A stretch of 64,000 nucleotides of DNA from Solirubrobacter sp963837485 (GCA_963837485.1 CAWINP010000009.1:1-64000); one strand, 5' to 3'; counted from the stretch's first letter, positions 50,474-59,020 are shown. The notes: a model not told the origin generated them from the sequence alone. Translations and numbers: made by a program.

Positions 50474-50962
50474 ATGGCCGGCAAAGCGGATTTCACCGAG
50501 GACGAGTGGGCGCGCGTGAAGCGGGCGCCGTTCATCGCGGGGATGGCGATCTCGCTCGCCGACCCGGGCGGACCGATCGAGGCCTTCAAGGAGACGGCGG
50601 CGACCCTGAAGGCGGTGACCGGCGCCGAGGACGGCAGCCGCGGCCCGTTCGTCGGCGCGATCGCCGGCGAGGCGGTGGCCGACGCGAGGGCGCGCCACAA
50701 CCCGCTGCACGACTTCAAGCCCAAGGGCGCTCTGGCCGGCCAGCAGATCCTGGAGGAGCTCGGCGCGGTCAACGCGATCGTCTCCGCCAAGGCGGATCCG
50801 GAGGAGGCGGACGCGTACCGCGCCTGGCTCAAGGCCGCCGCGCAGGAGGCGGCCGACGCGGCCAAGGAGGGCGGCTTCTTCGGCTTCCACGCGCAGCGGG
50901 TGAGCGAGGGCGAGCAGCGGATGCTCGACAAGCTCGACGAGACGCTCGCCCCGCCCGCCTGA
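50474..50962 (+). CDS. Conserved hypothetical helical protein
   Basis: The 162-residue product is mostly helical (FTEDEWARVKRAPFIAGMAISLADPGGPIEAFKETAATLKAV, later ILEELGAVNAIV and EADAYRAWLKAAAQEAADAAKEGGFFGFHAQRVSEGE). I do not recognise an experimentally studied family, although the mix and length suggest a widespread cytosolic protein. The ATG at 50474 starts the conserved-looking part; an ATG four codons earlier is possible. It is divergent from the C1q-like gene and its stop is one base from that of the convergent SRPBCC gene. Confidence 0.75.
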   Translation: MAGKADFTEDEWARVKRAPFIAGMAISLADPGGPIEAFKETAATLKAVTGAEDGSRGPFVGAIAGEAVADARARHNPLHDFKPKGALAGQQILEELGAVNAIVSAKADPEEADAYRAWLKAAAQEAADAAKEGGFFGFHAQRVSEGEQRMLDKLDETLAPPA

Positions 50963-50963
50963 C

Positions 50964-51602
50964 CTACGCGGCCGGCTGCCCCGTATAGAAGTCCTTCGTG
51001 CGCGCGGCCGCCGCGCGCGCGTCGGCGGCGTCGGCGCCCGCCGCGATCGCGGCCTGCGCCCATCCCTCGCTGGAGCGCGCGATGAACTCGCGGCCCGCGT
51101 CGGAGGCCTGCCACGCCTGGACGGCGGCCGGGTCGAGGCGCTCGGCGCCGGAGAGGTGGAGCGTCAGGCCCATCACTCCCAGCTCCCAGCCGACGCCGAC
51201 CGCGCCCGGCCCGAACTGCGCCCAGATCTCGTCCTCGACGCGGGCGATGTGCTCGAGCGCGAAGCGGCTGCGGCCGTCGGACTCGGCGCTCAGCCGCAAC
51301 TCGATCCATGACACCTGGCCGCCGAACTCCCAGGTGGCGAACACGGTGTGCGGCGGCTCGCAGCGCTCGATCGTCCCGGAGGCGTTGCCCTGGAGCGCGA
51401 ACCGGCCGCCCTCGCGCAGGTCGCCGGAGACCGGCAGGAACCAGCGCGGGATCCGCTCGGGGTTGGTGCAGGCGTCCCAGAGATCCTCGAGCGGCGTGTC
51501 GTAGACGCGCGAGATCGTGAGCGTGCGGGCCTCGCCCGCCTCCAGCGTCCGGGTTCCCACCTGGCGGTCGACGCTGCTGATCTGATGGGTGACGTCGATC
51601 AT
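50964..51602 (-). CDS. SRPBCC/AHSA1-domain protein
   Basis: The 212-residue product has a START-like AHSA1 hydrophobic-pocket domain (residues about 22-160). Landmarks are TLTISRVYDTPLEDLWDACTNPERIPRWFLPVSGDLREGGRF, then a GTIERCEPPHTVFATWEFGG strand pair and a long C-terminal helix set unlike the core fold. Such proteins bind lipids or aromatic ligands and very often pair with an ArsR regulator. Its ATG overlaps the stop of the ArsR gene (ATGA), so it is the second gene of that operon and is expected to be controlled by ArsR at the palindrome 51972-51985. Confidence 0.92.
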   Translation of the reverse strand: MIDVTHQISSVDRQVGTRTLEAGEARTLTISRVYDTPLEDLWDACTNPERIPRWFLPVSGDLREGGRFALQGNASGTIERCEPPHTVFATWEFGGQVSWIELRLSAESDGRSRFALEHIARVEDEIWAQFGPGAVGVGWELGVMGLTLHLSGAERLDPAAVQAWQASDAGREFIARSSEGWAQAAIAAGADAADARAAAARTKDFYTGQPAA

Positions 51603-51967
51603 GGGCTGCTCCTCTCGTCGGTGAGCCGCCGCCGGCGGCGGCCGCGGGCGATCTCGGTGTCGAGCGCGTCCAGCCGCGGGGCCCAGAACGCGCGGAAGGG
51701 GTGCAGCCACGCGTCGACGTCGCGCAGCGGCCGCGGGTCGACCGCGTAGAGCCGGCGGGCGCCGTCGGGCCGCACCGTCGCGAAGCCCGCCTCTCGCAGT
51801 ACGCGCAGGTGCTGGGACACCGCGGGCTGGGTGATCCCGAACTCGGCTCGGATGGTCTCCGTGATCGCGCCCGACGACTGCTCGCCGCCGGCCAGCAGCT
51901 CGAGGATGCGCCGGCGGACCGGATCTCCGAGGACGTCGAACGCGTGCACGCGGCACCATGATATCAC
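51599..51967 (-). CDS. ArsR-family transcriptional regulator
   Basis: The product of about 122 residues is a winged-helix ArsR regulator: VLGDPVRRRILELLAGGEQSSGAI, FGITQPAVSQHLRVLREAGFATVRPDGARRLYAVD. The metal-binding cysteines of ArsR/SmtB are absent, as in the subgroup linked to SRPBCC genes. The frame opens with GTG at 51967, only five bases from a palindrome that contains a TATATAA-like -10, so the message may be leaderless; the GTG at 51949 (MHAFDVLGDP) is an equally good start by homology. It heads an operon with the SRPBCC gene and probably represses itself. Confidence 0.92.
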   Translation of the reverse strand: MISWCRVHAFDVLGDPVRRRILELLAGGEQSSGAITETIRAEFGITQPAVSQHLRVLREAGFATVRPDGARRLYAVDPRPLRDVDAWLHPFRAFWAPRLDALDTEIARGRRRRRLTDERSSP

Positions 51968-51971
51968 CAGT

Positions 51972-51985
51972 CACTTATATAAGTG
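51972..51985. promoter_or_regulatory. Palindromic ArsR operator/promoter CACTTATATAAGTG
   Basis: A perfect 14-bp palindrome, AT-rich in a very GC-rich setting, lies directly ahead of the ArsR start. It includes a TATATAA -10-like core in either direction, so ArsR binding would block its own promoter. The divergent small gene at 52026 could be driven by the same element. Confidence 0.7.
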
Positions 51986-52025
51986 CCGACCGGTATCTCA
52001 CGCGCAGGCGTCATCATTGACGTCG

Positions 52026-52340
52026 ATGCGCCGCAAGGCCGATCGACGACGCCGGGGAATCGCGGTCACCGTCGTCTCGCTGCTCGTCGAGGCGGCCGTG
52101 CTGTGGAACCGGACGGGGCGCCCGGCGGGCAACGTCGTCGTGCGCTGCCGGAGCGGGCACCTGTTCACCACGATCTGGATTCCCGGCGTCTCGGTGAAGG
52201 CGCTGCGGCTGGGGCCGTGGCGGATCCAGCGCTGCCCGGTCGGCCGGCACTGGTCGCTGGTCTGGCCGGCGAAGGCGTCGCAGCTGAGCGCGCGGGAGCT
52301 GCGCCGGGCGCGCGAGCAGCGCGACATCCGGCTTCCCTGA
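52026..52340 (+). CDS. Small membrane-anchored protein with CxSG...CPVG motifs
   Basis: The 104-residue product has a basic leader, one hydrophobic helix (IAVTVVSLLVEAAVLW) and a soluble part with VRCRSGHLFTTIWIPG and RIQRCPVGRHWSLVWP. The two Cys motifs could form a small metal site. An Arg-rich end follows. I believe this is a recurrent actinobacterial small protein but know no function. The ATG at 52026 is used because the frame upstream lies antisense to the ArsR promoter. It is convergent with the SLC13 gene. Confidence 0.7.
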   Translation: MRRKADRRRRGIAVTVVSLLVEAAVLWNRTGRPAGNVVVRCRSGHLFTTIWIPGVSVKALRLGPWRIQRCPVGRHWSLVWPAKASQLSARELRRAREQRDIRLP

Positions 52341-52345
52341 CTCGC

Positions 52346-53905
52346 CTAAAACGGCCAGAACACCGGGACGAGCAGTACCGCGACGGCTCCGAAGAGGACC
52401 AGCATCGGCAGGCCGAGCTTCCAGTAGTCGCCGAAGCGGTATCCGCCCGGCTCCATCACCATCAGGTTCGCGGGCGTGGCGACCGGCGTGATGAACGACG
52501 CCGCGGCGGCGACGGCCACGGCCATCAGCGCGGGCTTGACCGAGACGTCCATCTCGCCGGCCGCGGCGACGGCGATCGGGATCACGATCAGGGCGGTCGC
52601 GACGTTGCTGATCAGCTGCCCGAGGACTGCGGTGAAGACGACCAGGCCGAGCAGCAGCGCGTACGGGCCCGCGTCGCCGACCACCGACACCAGCCGGTCG
52701 GCGAGCTGGCCGGCCGCCCCGCTGGCGATCATCGCGGTCGACAGCGGGATCATCCCGGCCACGAGGATCACCGTCGTCCACGAGATCCCGCGGTAGGCCT
52801 GCTCGATCGAGAGCACGCCGCCGACGACCAGCGCGCCGGCGGCCAGCAGCCCGGCGACGGCGGGAGGGAGCGCGCCGGTGGCGAGGACGATGACCATCGC
52901 GGCGAGCACGGCGACCGCGCGCTTGGCGCCGTGGCCGAACGGGACCGCCCGGCGCACCAGCTCGGTCGGGTCGACGACCAGCACGCTCTCGCCGCCGAGA
53001 TGGCGGTCGAGGTCGCTCCAGCTCCCCTGCAGCAGCAGCGTGTCGCCGACCGCGAGCACCTGCTCTCCGGGCAGCTCCTCACCGCGCCGCTGGACGCCCA
53101 GCACCACGAGGTCGCCGCTGTCGGTGACCATGCCGGGGAAGACGCGCTCGCCGGCGAGCTCGGAGCGCGGCGGGACGACGACCTCGGCCACGCCGGAGGT
53201 GCGCGTGAGCAGCGCCTCCTCGCGATGGCCGAGCTCCCACTGCTCGATCAGCGTGCGCGCGTGCGTGCTGAAGTCGCGCGTGATCGTGCGCGCGCTGCGC
53301 TGCGGCAGCAGCCGCTCGCCGAACAGCACCACGATGGCGATCGCGCCGGCGACCAGCGGCACACCCGCCACCGCGAACGAGAAGAAGCCGAAGCGCCCCG
53401 CTCCGGCGTCGGCCGCGGCGTCGGAGACGATCACGTTGACCGGCGTGCCGGTCAACGCGAGCAGCGAGCCCGCGTGCGCGCCGAACGCGAGCGGCAGCAG
53501 CAGCTGGGACGGCGAGCGCCGCACGCGGATCGCCAGCACGACGGTCACGGGGATCAGCGCGGCGACCGAGCCGTTGACGCTGATCAGCGCGGTCAGCGCC
53601 GCCACCAGCAGCATCGTCAGCACGATCAGCCGCGTGCGGCTGTCGCCGGCGCGCGCGGCCAGCTCGCGCCCGACCCAGCTCGTCACGCCGGATGCATCCA
53701 GCCCCTCGCTGACCACGAACAGGGAGGCGATGAAGATGACGGTCGGGTCGCCGAAGCCGGCGAGCGCGTCCTCGAGCGAGAGCACGCCGGTCGCCCACAG
53801 CGACAGCGCGACGCCGAGGGCCACGATCGCGACCGGCAGCCGGTCCCACACGAAGACCGCGACGGTCACGCCCAGCACGATGAACGTGACCGTCGAGTCG
53901 CTCAT
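52346..53905 (-). CDS. SLC13/DASS-family anion transporter with RCK-C domain
   Basis: The 519-residue product has two membrane blocks of about five to six helices each around a soluble RCK/TrkA-C-type domain (about 225-310: AEVVVPPRSELAGERVF, DTLLLQGSW). Family landmarks include GFGDPTVIFIASLFVVSEGL, NGSVAALIPV, LTGTPVNVIVSD, and SNVATALIVIPIA with TPVATPANLMVMEPGGY near the end, the two SNT-like ion sites. It should import dicarboxylates, sulfate or related anions with sodium. The ATG lies one base after the AbgT stop, so it is the last gene of the glutaminase-M20-AbgT operon. Confidence 0.93.
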   Translation of the reverse strand: MSDSTVTFIVLGVTVAVFVWDRLPVAIVALGVALSLWATGVLSLEDALAGFGDPTVIFIASLFVVSEGLDASGVTSWVGRELAARAGDSRTRLIVLTMLLVAALTALISVNGSVAALIPVTVVLAIRVRRSPSQLLLPLAFGAHAGSLLALTGTPVNVIVSDAAADAGAGRFGFFSFAVAGVPLVAGAIAIVVLFGERLLPQRSARTITRDFSTHARTLIEQWELGHREEALLTRTSGVAEVVVPPRSELAGERVFPGMVTDSGDLVVLGVQRRGEELPGEQVLAVGDTLLLQGSWSDLDRHLGGESVLVVDPTELVRRAVPFGHGAKRAVAVLAAMVIVLATGALPPAVAGLLAAGALVVGGVLSIEQAYRGISWTTVILVAGMIPLSTAMIASGAAGQLADRLVSVVGDAGPYALLLGLVVFTAVLGQLISNVATALIVIPIAVAAAGEMDVSVKPALMAVAVAAAASFITPVATPANLMVMEPGGYRFGDYWKLGLPMLVLFGAVAVLLVPVFWPF

Positions 53906-53906
53906 C

Positions 53907-55550
53907 TCACGTGTGCACGGGCGACCCCGGGCCGAGCGGTATCCCGATCAGGTACCAGGCGATGAAGAAGAGCGTCCAGGCGACCGAGAGGATGATCACG
54001 TAGGGGATCATCAGCGAAACCACGGTCCCGATCCCCGCGCTCTTCTGGTAGCGCTTGACGAACACGACGATCAGCGGGAAGTACGCCATCAGCGGCGTCA
54101 GCACGTTGAGCGGCGAGTCGCCGACGCGGTAGGCCGCGAGCACCGTCTGCGGCGCCACGCCGAGGCGGATCATCAGCGGAATGAAGATCGGCGCGAGGAT
54201 CGCCCACTTCGCGATCGCCGCCGGCATCACCAGGTCGACGATCATCGTCACGACGATGAAGCCGAGCAGCAGCCAGACGGCGCCGATGTCGGCGCGCTCG
54301 AGCAGGTCGCCGAGCTCGAAGGCGGCCACCTGGGCCATGTTCGAGAAGTCGAAATAGGCGATGAACTGCGCGATCAGCAGGAACAGGAACAGCAGGCTCG
54401 CGAGGCCCGCCCACGACTTGGCGATGGAGCCGAGCACCTTCTGGCTGCCCTTGAGCGTCCCCGCGCCGTGGCCGTAGGCGAGGCCGGCGGCGAAGAAGAT
54501 CAGCGAGATGATCAGGATCAGGCTGTCCATGAACGGCGAGTCGCCGATCACGTCGCCGGTTTCGGGATTGCGCAGCGGGGCGCCGGGGATCGCCGTCAGC
54601 AGCGCGATCACCACGACCACGCCGAGCGTCGCCCACAGCGCGTAGCGCAGCCCCTTCGCCTCGGCGGCGGGATCGAGCTCCTCCTCTTCGGAGTCCACCT
54701 CGCCCGCGTCGGACGGGTCCCACGTGCCGATCCGGCCCTCGACGAAGCGCGCCGTGATGAAGGTCAGCACGAAGGTGACGAAGATCGCCGAGGCGATCCC
54801 GAAGAACAGGTTGGCCGCGAGGTCGATGTTCGCGTTCTCGCCGGAGAGCGCCGCGGCGTCGTTGGTGATCTCGGTCAGCACGCCGTCGAGCGGCGTGATC
54901 AGGAAGTTGACGCCGAAGCCGGCGGCGACGCCGGCGAACGCCGCCGCGATGCCGGCCAAGGGGTTCCGCCCCACGCTCTTGAACGCCACCGCCCCGAGAG
55001 GTATCAGCACGAGGTAGCCGGCGTCCGACGCGACGCTCGAGATCACGCCGAGCAGCACGATGATGAATGTCAGCGTCCCGCTCGAGGACACGCCGACGAG
55101 CCTGCGGATCAGCGCCGCGATCAGCCCGGCGGCCTCCGACACGCCGACGCCGATCATCACCACCAGGATGATCGTCACCGCCGCGAAGTTGCGGAAGTTG
55201 TCGACGAACGACGTGAACAGGAAGCGCACGCCGTCGGTGGTGAGCAGCCCCTTGACCTTTGTCGTCTCCGTCACAACCTTGTAGTCATCCGCCGGCTCGG
55301 GCTCGGTCGGGGTCACATAGACCGGGCTCTGCGAGCCGCCGAGGTAGGTCTCCTCGGCGACCACCGGCGGCGGCTTGACGACCTCGTAGGTCGCCTTGAC
55401 GTCGAGCCACATCAGGACCTGCGAGAGCACGATCACGCCGACGCAGAGCCAGATGAAGAGGATCGCCGGGTCGGGCATCTTGTTGCCCAGCCGCTCGATC
55501 CCGTCGAGCAGGCGCTGCGTGAACGTGTGCTCGGGCGCGGGCTCGGTCAT
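53907..55550 (-). CDS. AbgT-family transporter (p-aminobenzoyl-glutamate type)
   Basis: The 547-residue membrane protein matches AbgT/YdaH/MtrF: RLLDGIERLGNKMPDPAILFIWLC at the start, a periplasmic loop, VDNFRNFAAVTIILVVMIGVGVSEAAGLI, SDAGYLVLIPLGAVAFKSVGRNPLAGIAAAFAGVAAGFGVN, and SPLNVLTPLMAYFPLIVVF near the end. AbgT of E. coli imports p-aminobenzoyl-glutamate, while MtrF and YdaH export sulfonamides; either is possible. The ATG overlaps the stop of the M20 gene (ATGA) and the SLC13 gene follows after one base. The pairing with an M20 peptidase resembles abgAB-abgT and favours uptake and cleavage of glutamate conjugates. Confidence 0.95.
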   Translation of the reverse strand: MTEPAPEHTFTQRLLDGIERLGNKMPDPAILFIWLCVGVIVLSQVLMWLDVKATYEVVKPPPVVAEETYLGGSQSPVYVTPTEPEPADDYKVVTETTKVKGLLTTDGVRFLFTSFVDNFRNFAAVTIILVVMIGVGVSEAAGLIAALIRRLVGVSSSGTLTFIIVLLGVISSVASDAGYLVLIPLGAVAFKSVGRNPLAGIAAAFAGVAAGFGVNFLITPLDGVLTEITNDAAALSGENANIDLAANLFFGIASAIFVTFVLTFITARFVEGRIGTWDPSDAGEVDSEEEELDPAAEAKGLRYALWATLGVVVVIALLTAIPGAPLRNPETGDVIGDSPFMDSLILIISLIFFAAGLAYGHGAGTLKGSQKVLGSIAKSWAGLASLLFLFLLIAQFIAYFDFSNMAQVAAFELGDLLERADIGAVWLLLGFIVVTMIVDLVMPAAIAKWAILAPIFIPLMIRLGVAPQTVLAAYRVGDSPLNVLTPLMAYFPLIVVFVKRYQKSAGIGTVVSLMIPYVIILSVAWTLFFIAWYLIGIPLGPGSPVHT

Positions 55551-56914
55551 TGCGCCGCGTAGCGCTCGAAGAACTCGGCCTCGGCCACGATCGCCCGCTC
55601 GAACTCGTCCACGAGCACGCGCTCGTCGGGCGCGTGGATGTTGGCGTAGCCGTCGGTGGTGCCGACGAGCAGGATCTCGGCGTCCGGGGAGGCCGCCTGC
55701 AGCGCGTTCACGAGCGGGATCGAGCCGCCGCCGGCCGCGGTCACCGGCGGCTTGTGCCACGCCACCTCCCACGCCTCGCGCGCCGCCTCGTAGGCGCGGC
55801 CCGTCGTGCGGGCCGCGAACCCGTTCCCCGTCTCCTGCGCGCGGACCTCGAGCGCGATGCCGAACGGCCGCACGCTCTCGAGGTGGCGCACGAGTGCAGC
55901 CTGCGCCTCGCCCGCGTCCTGCTCGGGGTGGACGCGCAGGTTGAGCTTCGCGCGCGCGTAGGGCGAGACGGCGTTGAGCGCGTTCTCGACCGACGGGACG
56001 TCGATGCCGGTGACGGTGATCGCCGGGCCCGACCACACCCGCGACCCGAGGTCGCCGGTGCCCTGCAGCGGCAGCCCGTCGAGCACCTCGGCGAGCGCGC
56101 GGAACTCGTCGTCGCTGTAGGACTCGCCGCTCCACGCCTCGCGGCGCAGTCCTTCGACGGCGACGTCGCCATTGTCGTCGTGCAGCGAAGCGAGCGCGCG
56201 CAGGACGACGAGCAGCGCATCGGGAGCCGCCCCGCCGAACTGGCCGCTGTGCTTGGCGCCGGCGAGCGTGCGGACCTCGATCTCGGCCATCGCCATCCCG
56301 CGCAGCGCGACCGTGAGCGTCGGGACGCCGGGGCGCACGCTGCCCATGTCGCCGATCACCATCGCGTCGGCCTGGAATGCCTCCGGGTGCGTGAGCACAT
56401 GGTCGGTCAGCCCGCCGCCGCCGACCTCCTCCTGCCCCTCGATCACGAGCTTGATGCCCACCGGTGGGCGGCCGCCGAGCGCGCGGATCGCTGCGGCGTG
56501 GGCGATCACGTTGGACTTCGAGTCGGCCGCGCCGCGGCCGTAGATCGCTCCGTCGCGCTCGCTCGCGGTGAACGGATCCGAGCTCCACAGCGACTCGTCG
56601 CCGGGCGGGACGACGTCGTAGTGGGAATAGAGCAGCACGGTCGGCGCGCCGTCCGGCGCGGGGATGCCGCCGACGATCACCGGCGCGGTGTCCGGCAGCT
56701 CGAGGGCGTGGACGTCGTCGACGCCCGCGTCGCGCAGGAGCGCGGCCACGAGGTCGTAGGCGTCGAGGATGGGCTGGCGCGGCTCCGGATACCCCGGGGA
56801 GGAGATCGACGGGATCGCGACCAGCCGGGCGAGGTCGTCCTTCGCCCCCTGCATGAGCGACGACACGGTCTGGACCACGGCGGCGATGGTCCGGCAACGC
56901 GGGTTGACGCGCAT
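55547..56914 (-). CDS. M20-family metallopeptidase (dipeptidase/carboxypeptidase)
   Basis: The 455-residue product is a dizinc M20 peptidase: His98 and Asp100 (YSHYDVVP), bridging Asp131 (GRGAADSKSN), general base Glu162 with Glu163 (EGQEEVGG), then the dimerisation domain (about 200-340) and a C-terminal zinc His in YANIHAPDERV. It should split dipeptides or N-acyl amino acids; next to AbgT a glutamate conjugate such as p-aminobenzoyl-glutamate is likely. I use the ATG at 56914 (GTGGGG ahead); an ATG at 56854 gives the usual family start. The stop overlaps the AbgT start. The glutaminase gene ends 22 bases upstream. Confidence 0.94.
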   Translation of the reverse strand: MRVNPRCRTIAAVVQTVSSLMQGAKDDLARLVAIPSISSPGYPEPRQPILDAYDLVAALLRDAGVDDVHALELPDTAPVIVGGIPAPDGAPTVLLYSHYDVVPPGDESLWSSDPFTASERDGAIYGRGAADSKSNVIAHAAAIRALGGRPPVGIKLVIEGQEEVGGGGLTDHVLTHPEAFQADAMVIGDMGSVRPGVPTLTVALRGMAMAEIEVRTLAGAKHSGQFGGAAPDALLVVLRALASLHDDNGDVAVEGLRREAWSGESYSDDEFRALAEVLDGLPLQGTGDLGSRVWSGPAITVTGIDVPSVENALNAVSPYARAKLNLRVHPEQDAGEAQAALVRHLESVRPFGIALEVRAQETGNGFAARTTGRAYEAAREAWEVAWHKPPVTAAGGGSIPLVNALQAASPDAEILLVGTTDGYANIHAPDERVLVDEFERAIVAEAEFFERYAAQ

Positions 56915-56936
56915 CACCCCACCGGGGTGAATGCGC

Positions 56937-57872
56937 TCAAGCCGGTGCAGAGATCAGCAGGTCCAGACCGAGTTGCCGAGAGAGGTGGCGCGCGGCGAGC
57001 GAGCCCTTGACGCTGTTGCCGGCCGCGTCGAGGCGCGGCGCGAACGTGCCCATCCCGCCCTTGCCCGGCGAGATCGTCACGATCCCGCCGCCGATGCCGC
57101 TCTTGGCCGGGAGCCCCACGTCGTAGAGCCAGCTCCCGGAGTCCTCGTACATGCCCGCGGTCAGCATCACCGCGAGCGTGTAGTGGCACACCGCGGCGTC
57201 GATCACCTGCGCGCCGGTGACCGGGTTCACGCCGCCGTCGGCGAGCGTCGCGCCCATGACCGCGAGGTCGCGAGCGCTGACCGTCAGCGAGCACTGGCGC
57301 GTGTAGAGGTCGACGGCCTCGCCGGGGTCGCGATCGAGGTCGAGCAGCCGCGCGATCGCCTGGTTGCGCGCGTTGGTCGCCGAGGCCGACGCGTAGACCT
57401 CCTCGTCGAAGCCGAGCTCGTGACCGGCGAAGCGCGAGAGGCCCTCACGGATGAAGTCCCAGCCCGGGGCCAGGCTCGTGGTCGCGATCGCGCCCGAGTT
57501 GACCATCGGGTTCGTGCGCCCGCCCGGGCTGCGCTCGACCGCCTCGACCGAATTGAACGGCAGGCCGGTGCTGTTGACGCCGACGCGGTCGCGCACCGCG
57601 CCGGCGCCGAGCCGCTCGCACACGAGCGCGAACACGAACGGCTTGGACACGCTCATGATCGTGAACTCGTCGCTCGCGTCGCCCGCGACGTACGTGCGCC
57701 CGCTCGTCGCGACCACCGCGATGCCGAAACGATCCGGCGGCATCCGCCCGAGCGCCGGGTAGACGCCCGACACCTCGCCGTCGCGGTTGCCGGCGAAGCG
57801 GGCGTGGGCCTCGTCGAGCCACGACTGCACCACCTCGGGCTCGGGCAGGCGTCCGGTCGAGACGTGGGCCAT
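56937..57872 (-). CDS. glsA: Glutaminase (GlsA type)
   Basis: The 311-residue product is a serine-dependent glutaminase of the beta-lactamase-like fold: active SxxK formed by Ser74 and Lys77 (IMSVSKPFVFAL), VGVNSTGLPFNS, TNPMVNSGAIATTSL, the NARNQAIARLL helix, and SGIGGGIV near the end, all in family order. Length matches the usual 305-310. It turns glutamine into glutamate and ammonia in the cytosol. The ATG at 57872 is followed by a typical short leader. It heads the operon glutaminase, M20 peptidase, AbgT, SLC13 and is divergent from exoD across 43 bases, so both share one promoter region. Confidence 0.96.
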   Translation of the reverse strand: MAHVSTGRLPEPEVVQSWLDEAHARFAGNRDGEVSGVYPALGRMPPDRFGIAVVATSGRTYVAGDASDEFTIMSVSKPFVFALVCERLGAGAVRDRVGVNSTGLPFNSVEAVERSPGGRTNPMVNSGAIATTSLAPGWDFIREGLSRFAGHELGFDEEVYASASATNARNQAIARLLDLDRDPGEAVDLYTRQCSLTVSARDLAVMGATLADGGVNPVTGAQVIDAAVCHYTLAVMLTAGMYEDSGSWLYDVGLPAKSGIGGGIVTISPGKGGMGTFAPRLDAAGNSVKGSLAARHLSRQLGLDLLISAPA

Positions 57873-57915
57873 GCGGCATGCTCCCACGGGCGAGCGGGCT
57901 CTATCGTCGTCGTGG

Positions 57916-58515
57916 ATGCCCGAACGCGTCAGCGACGACCTCGAGCGCTGGCTGCAGGGCGACGGCGACAAGACGGTCGGCGGGCTGATCGCGGTCTTCG
58001 GCGAGAAGAGCTTCGCGCTGCTGTTCGTGCTGCTGCTCGGCGTCCCCGCGCTGCCGCTGCCGACCGGCGGCGCGACGCACGTGTTCGAGATCATCGCGAT
58101 CCTGCTGGCGCTGCAGCTGGTCGCCGGGCGGCGCGAGATCTGGCTGCCACGGCGCTGGTGCCGCATGGCGCTGGCGGGTCCCCGGCAGCAGCGCTTCCTC
58201 AACGCGCTGCTGAAGCTCATCCACCGGCTGGAACGCTTCTCGCGGCCGCGGCTGCCGTGGCTGTTCCACGCGCGGGCGAGCCGGCTGGTGATCGGGCTCC
58301 TCGCGCTGGCGGGCACGCTCGGCGCGTTCCTCGCGCCGCCGTTCTCGGGGCTGGACACGCTGCCGGCGCTCGGCGTCGTCCTGCTCTCGCTCGGCGTGCT
58401 GCTGGAGGACGTCGCGGTGGCGGCGGCGGGCGTGGTCGTGGGCTCCGGCGGCGTCGGCCTGGAGCTCCTGCTCGGCCGCGCCGCGCTGAACGCCATCGCC
58501 GCGCTCATCTCATAG
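57916..58515 (+). CDS. ExoD-family membrane protein
   Basis: The 199-residue product is an ExoD-type protein (exopolysaccharide synthesis, ExoD). A cytoplasmic N-terminus (VSDDLERWLQGDGDKTVGGLI) leads into about four to five membrane helices with LLFVLLLGVPALPLPTGGATHVFEIIAILLALQLVAGRREIWLP, RLVIGLLALAGTLGAFLAPPFSGLDTLPALGVVLLSLGVLLED as family landmarks. ExoD was first linked to exopolysaccharide and alkaline tolerance in rhizobia; its biochemical role is unknown. The ATG at 57916 starts the conserved part. It is divergent from the glutaminase operon. Confidence 0.9.
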   Translation: MPERVSDDLERWLQGDGDKTVGGLIAVFGEKSFALLFVLLLGVPALPLPTGGATHVFEIIAILLALQLVAGRREIWLPRRWCRMALAGPRQQRFLNALLKLIHRLERFSRPRLPWLFHARASRLVIGLLALAGTLGAFLAPPFSGLDTLPALGVVLLSLGVLLEDVAVAAAGVVVGSGGVGLELLLGRAALNAIAALIS

Positions 58516-58522
58516 CCGACGA

Positions 58523-58792
58523 TCACGGCTCGGGCCGGACCTCCAGTACGCCGACGATCGCGCCGAGCCCGGCCGTGAGCCGGTGCTCGTGGCGCGGCGG
58601 AACGGCGATGCCGACGACGAAGCGGCCGGGGCGGTGGCGGTCGTCGGGCGCGTAGTCGACGCAAGTGAGCACGCAGCCGCGGCGGCGCAGCCAGGTCAGC
58701 ACGCGCGGGAGCGTGTCGGGCTCGCCGGTGGTGGTCAGCCGCAGCCGGACCTGGACGCCGGGCGCGGTCGGGGCTTCGAGTGTGGTGTACAC
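58523..58792 (-). CDS. Small ACT-like domain protein
   Basis: The 89-residue product has the beta-alpha-beta pattern of an ACT domain: VQVRLRLTTTGEPDTLPRVLTWLRRRGCVLTCVDYAP, then RFVVGIAVPPRHEHRLTAGLGAIVGVLEVRP. This resembles the regulatory small subunit of acetolactate synthase (IlvM/IlvN), but it is isolated from ilv genes. A TPP enzyme of the same superfamily lies 2.8 kb away at 61619 and is a possible but unproven partner. A textbook AGGAGG seven bases ahead fixes the GTG at 58792 as start; the ATG at 58834 lacks one. The 228 bases behind it (58793-59020) hold no gene. Confidence 0.6.
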   Translation of the reverse strand: MYTTLEAPTAPGVQVRLRLTTTGEPDTLPRVLTWLRRRGCVLTCVDYAPDDRHRPGRFVVGIAVPPRHEHRLTAGLGAIVGVLEVRPEP

Positions 58793-59020
58793 GGCGGTTC
58801 CTCCTGGTCCGCCGTGCCGGGTGTCGCGCGTCATCGCCCCCGGCTCCGTCGGAACCGTTCGGGCCTGCGCGCGTCGTGCGGGCGCAGACCTAGGTGGCAA
58901 TGACGATGGCGATGACCGGGCGCGCGCCGGCGGCCCCCGCGAGGCGGGCGTCCGAGGCGAGGCGTGCACGGCCGTGCGACATCACCACGCAACCTAGCGC
59001 GCCGGTCAAGCGCCCGCGGC

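Noticed and set aside
53902..54723. 273-codon frame inside the AbgT gene on the same strand
   Set aside because: A shifted frame of the transporter gene with Arg/Ala-rich, motif-free translation.
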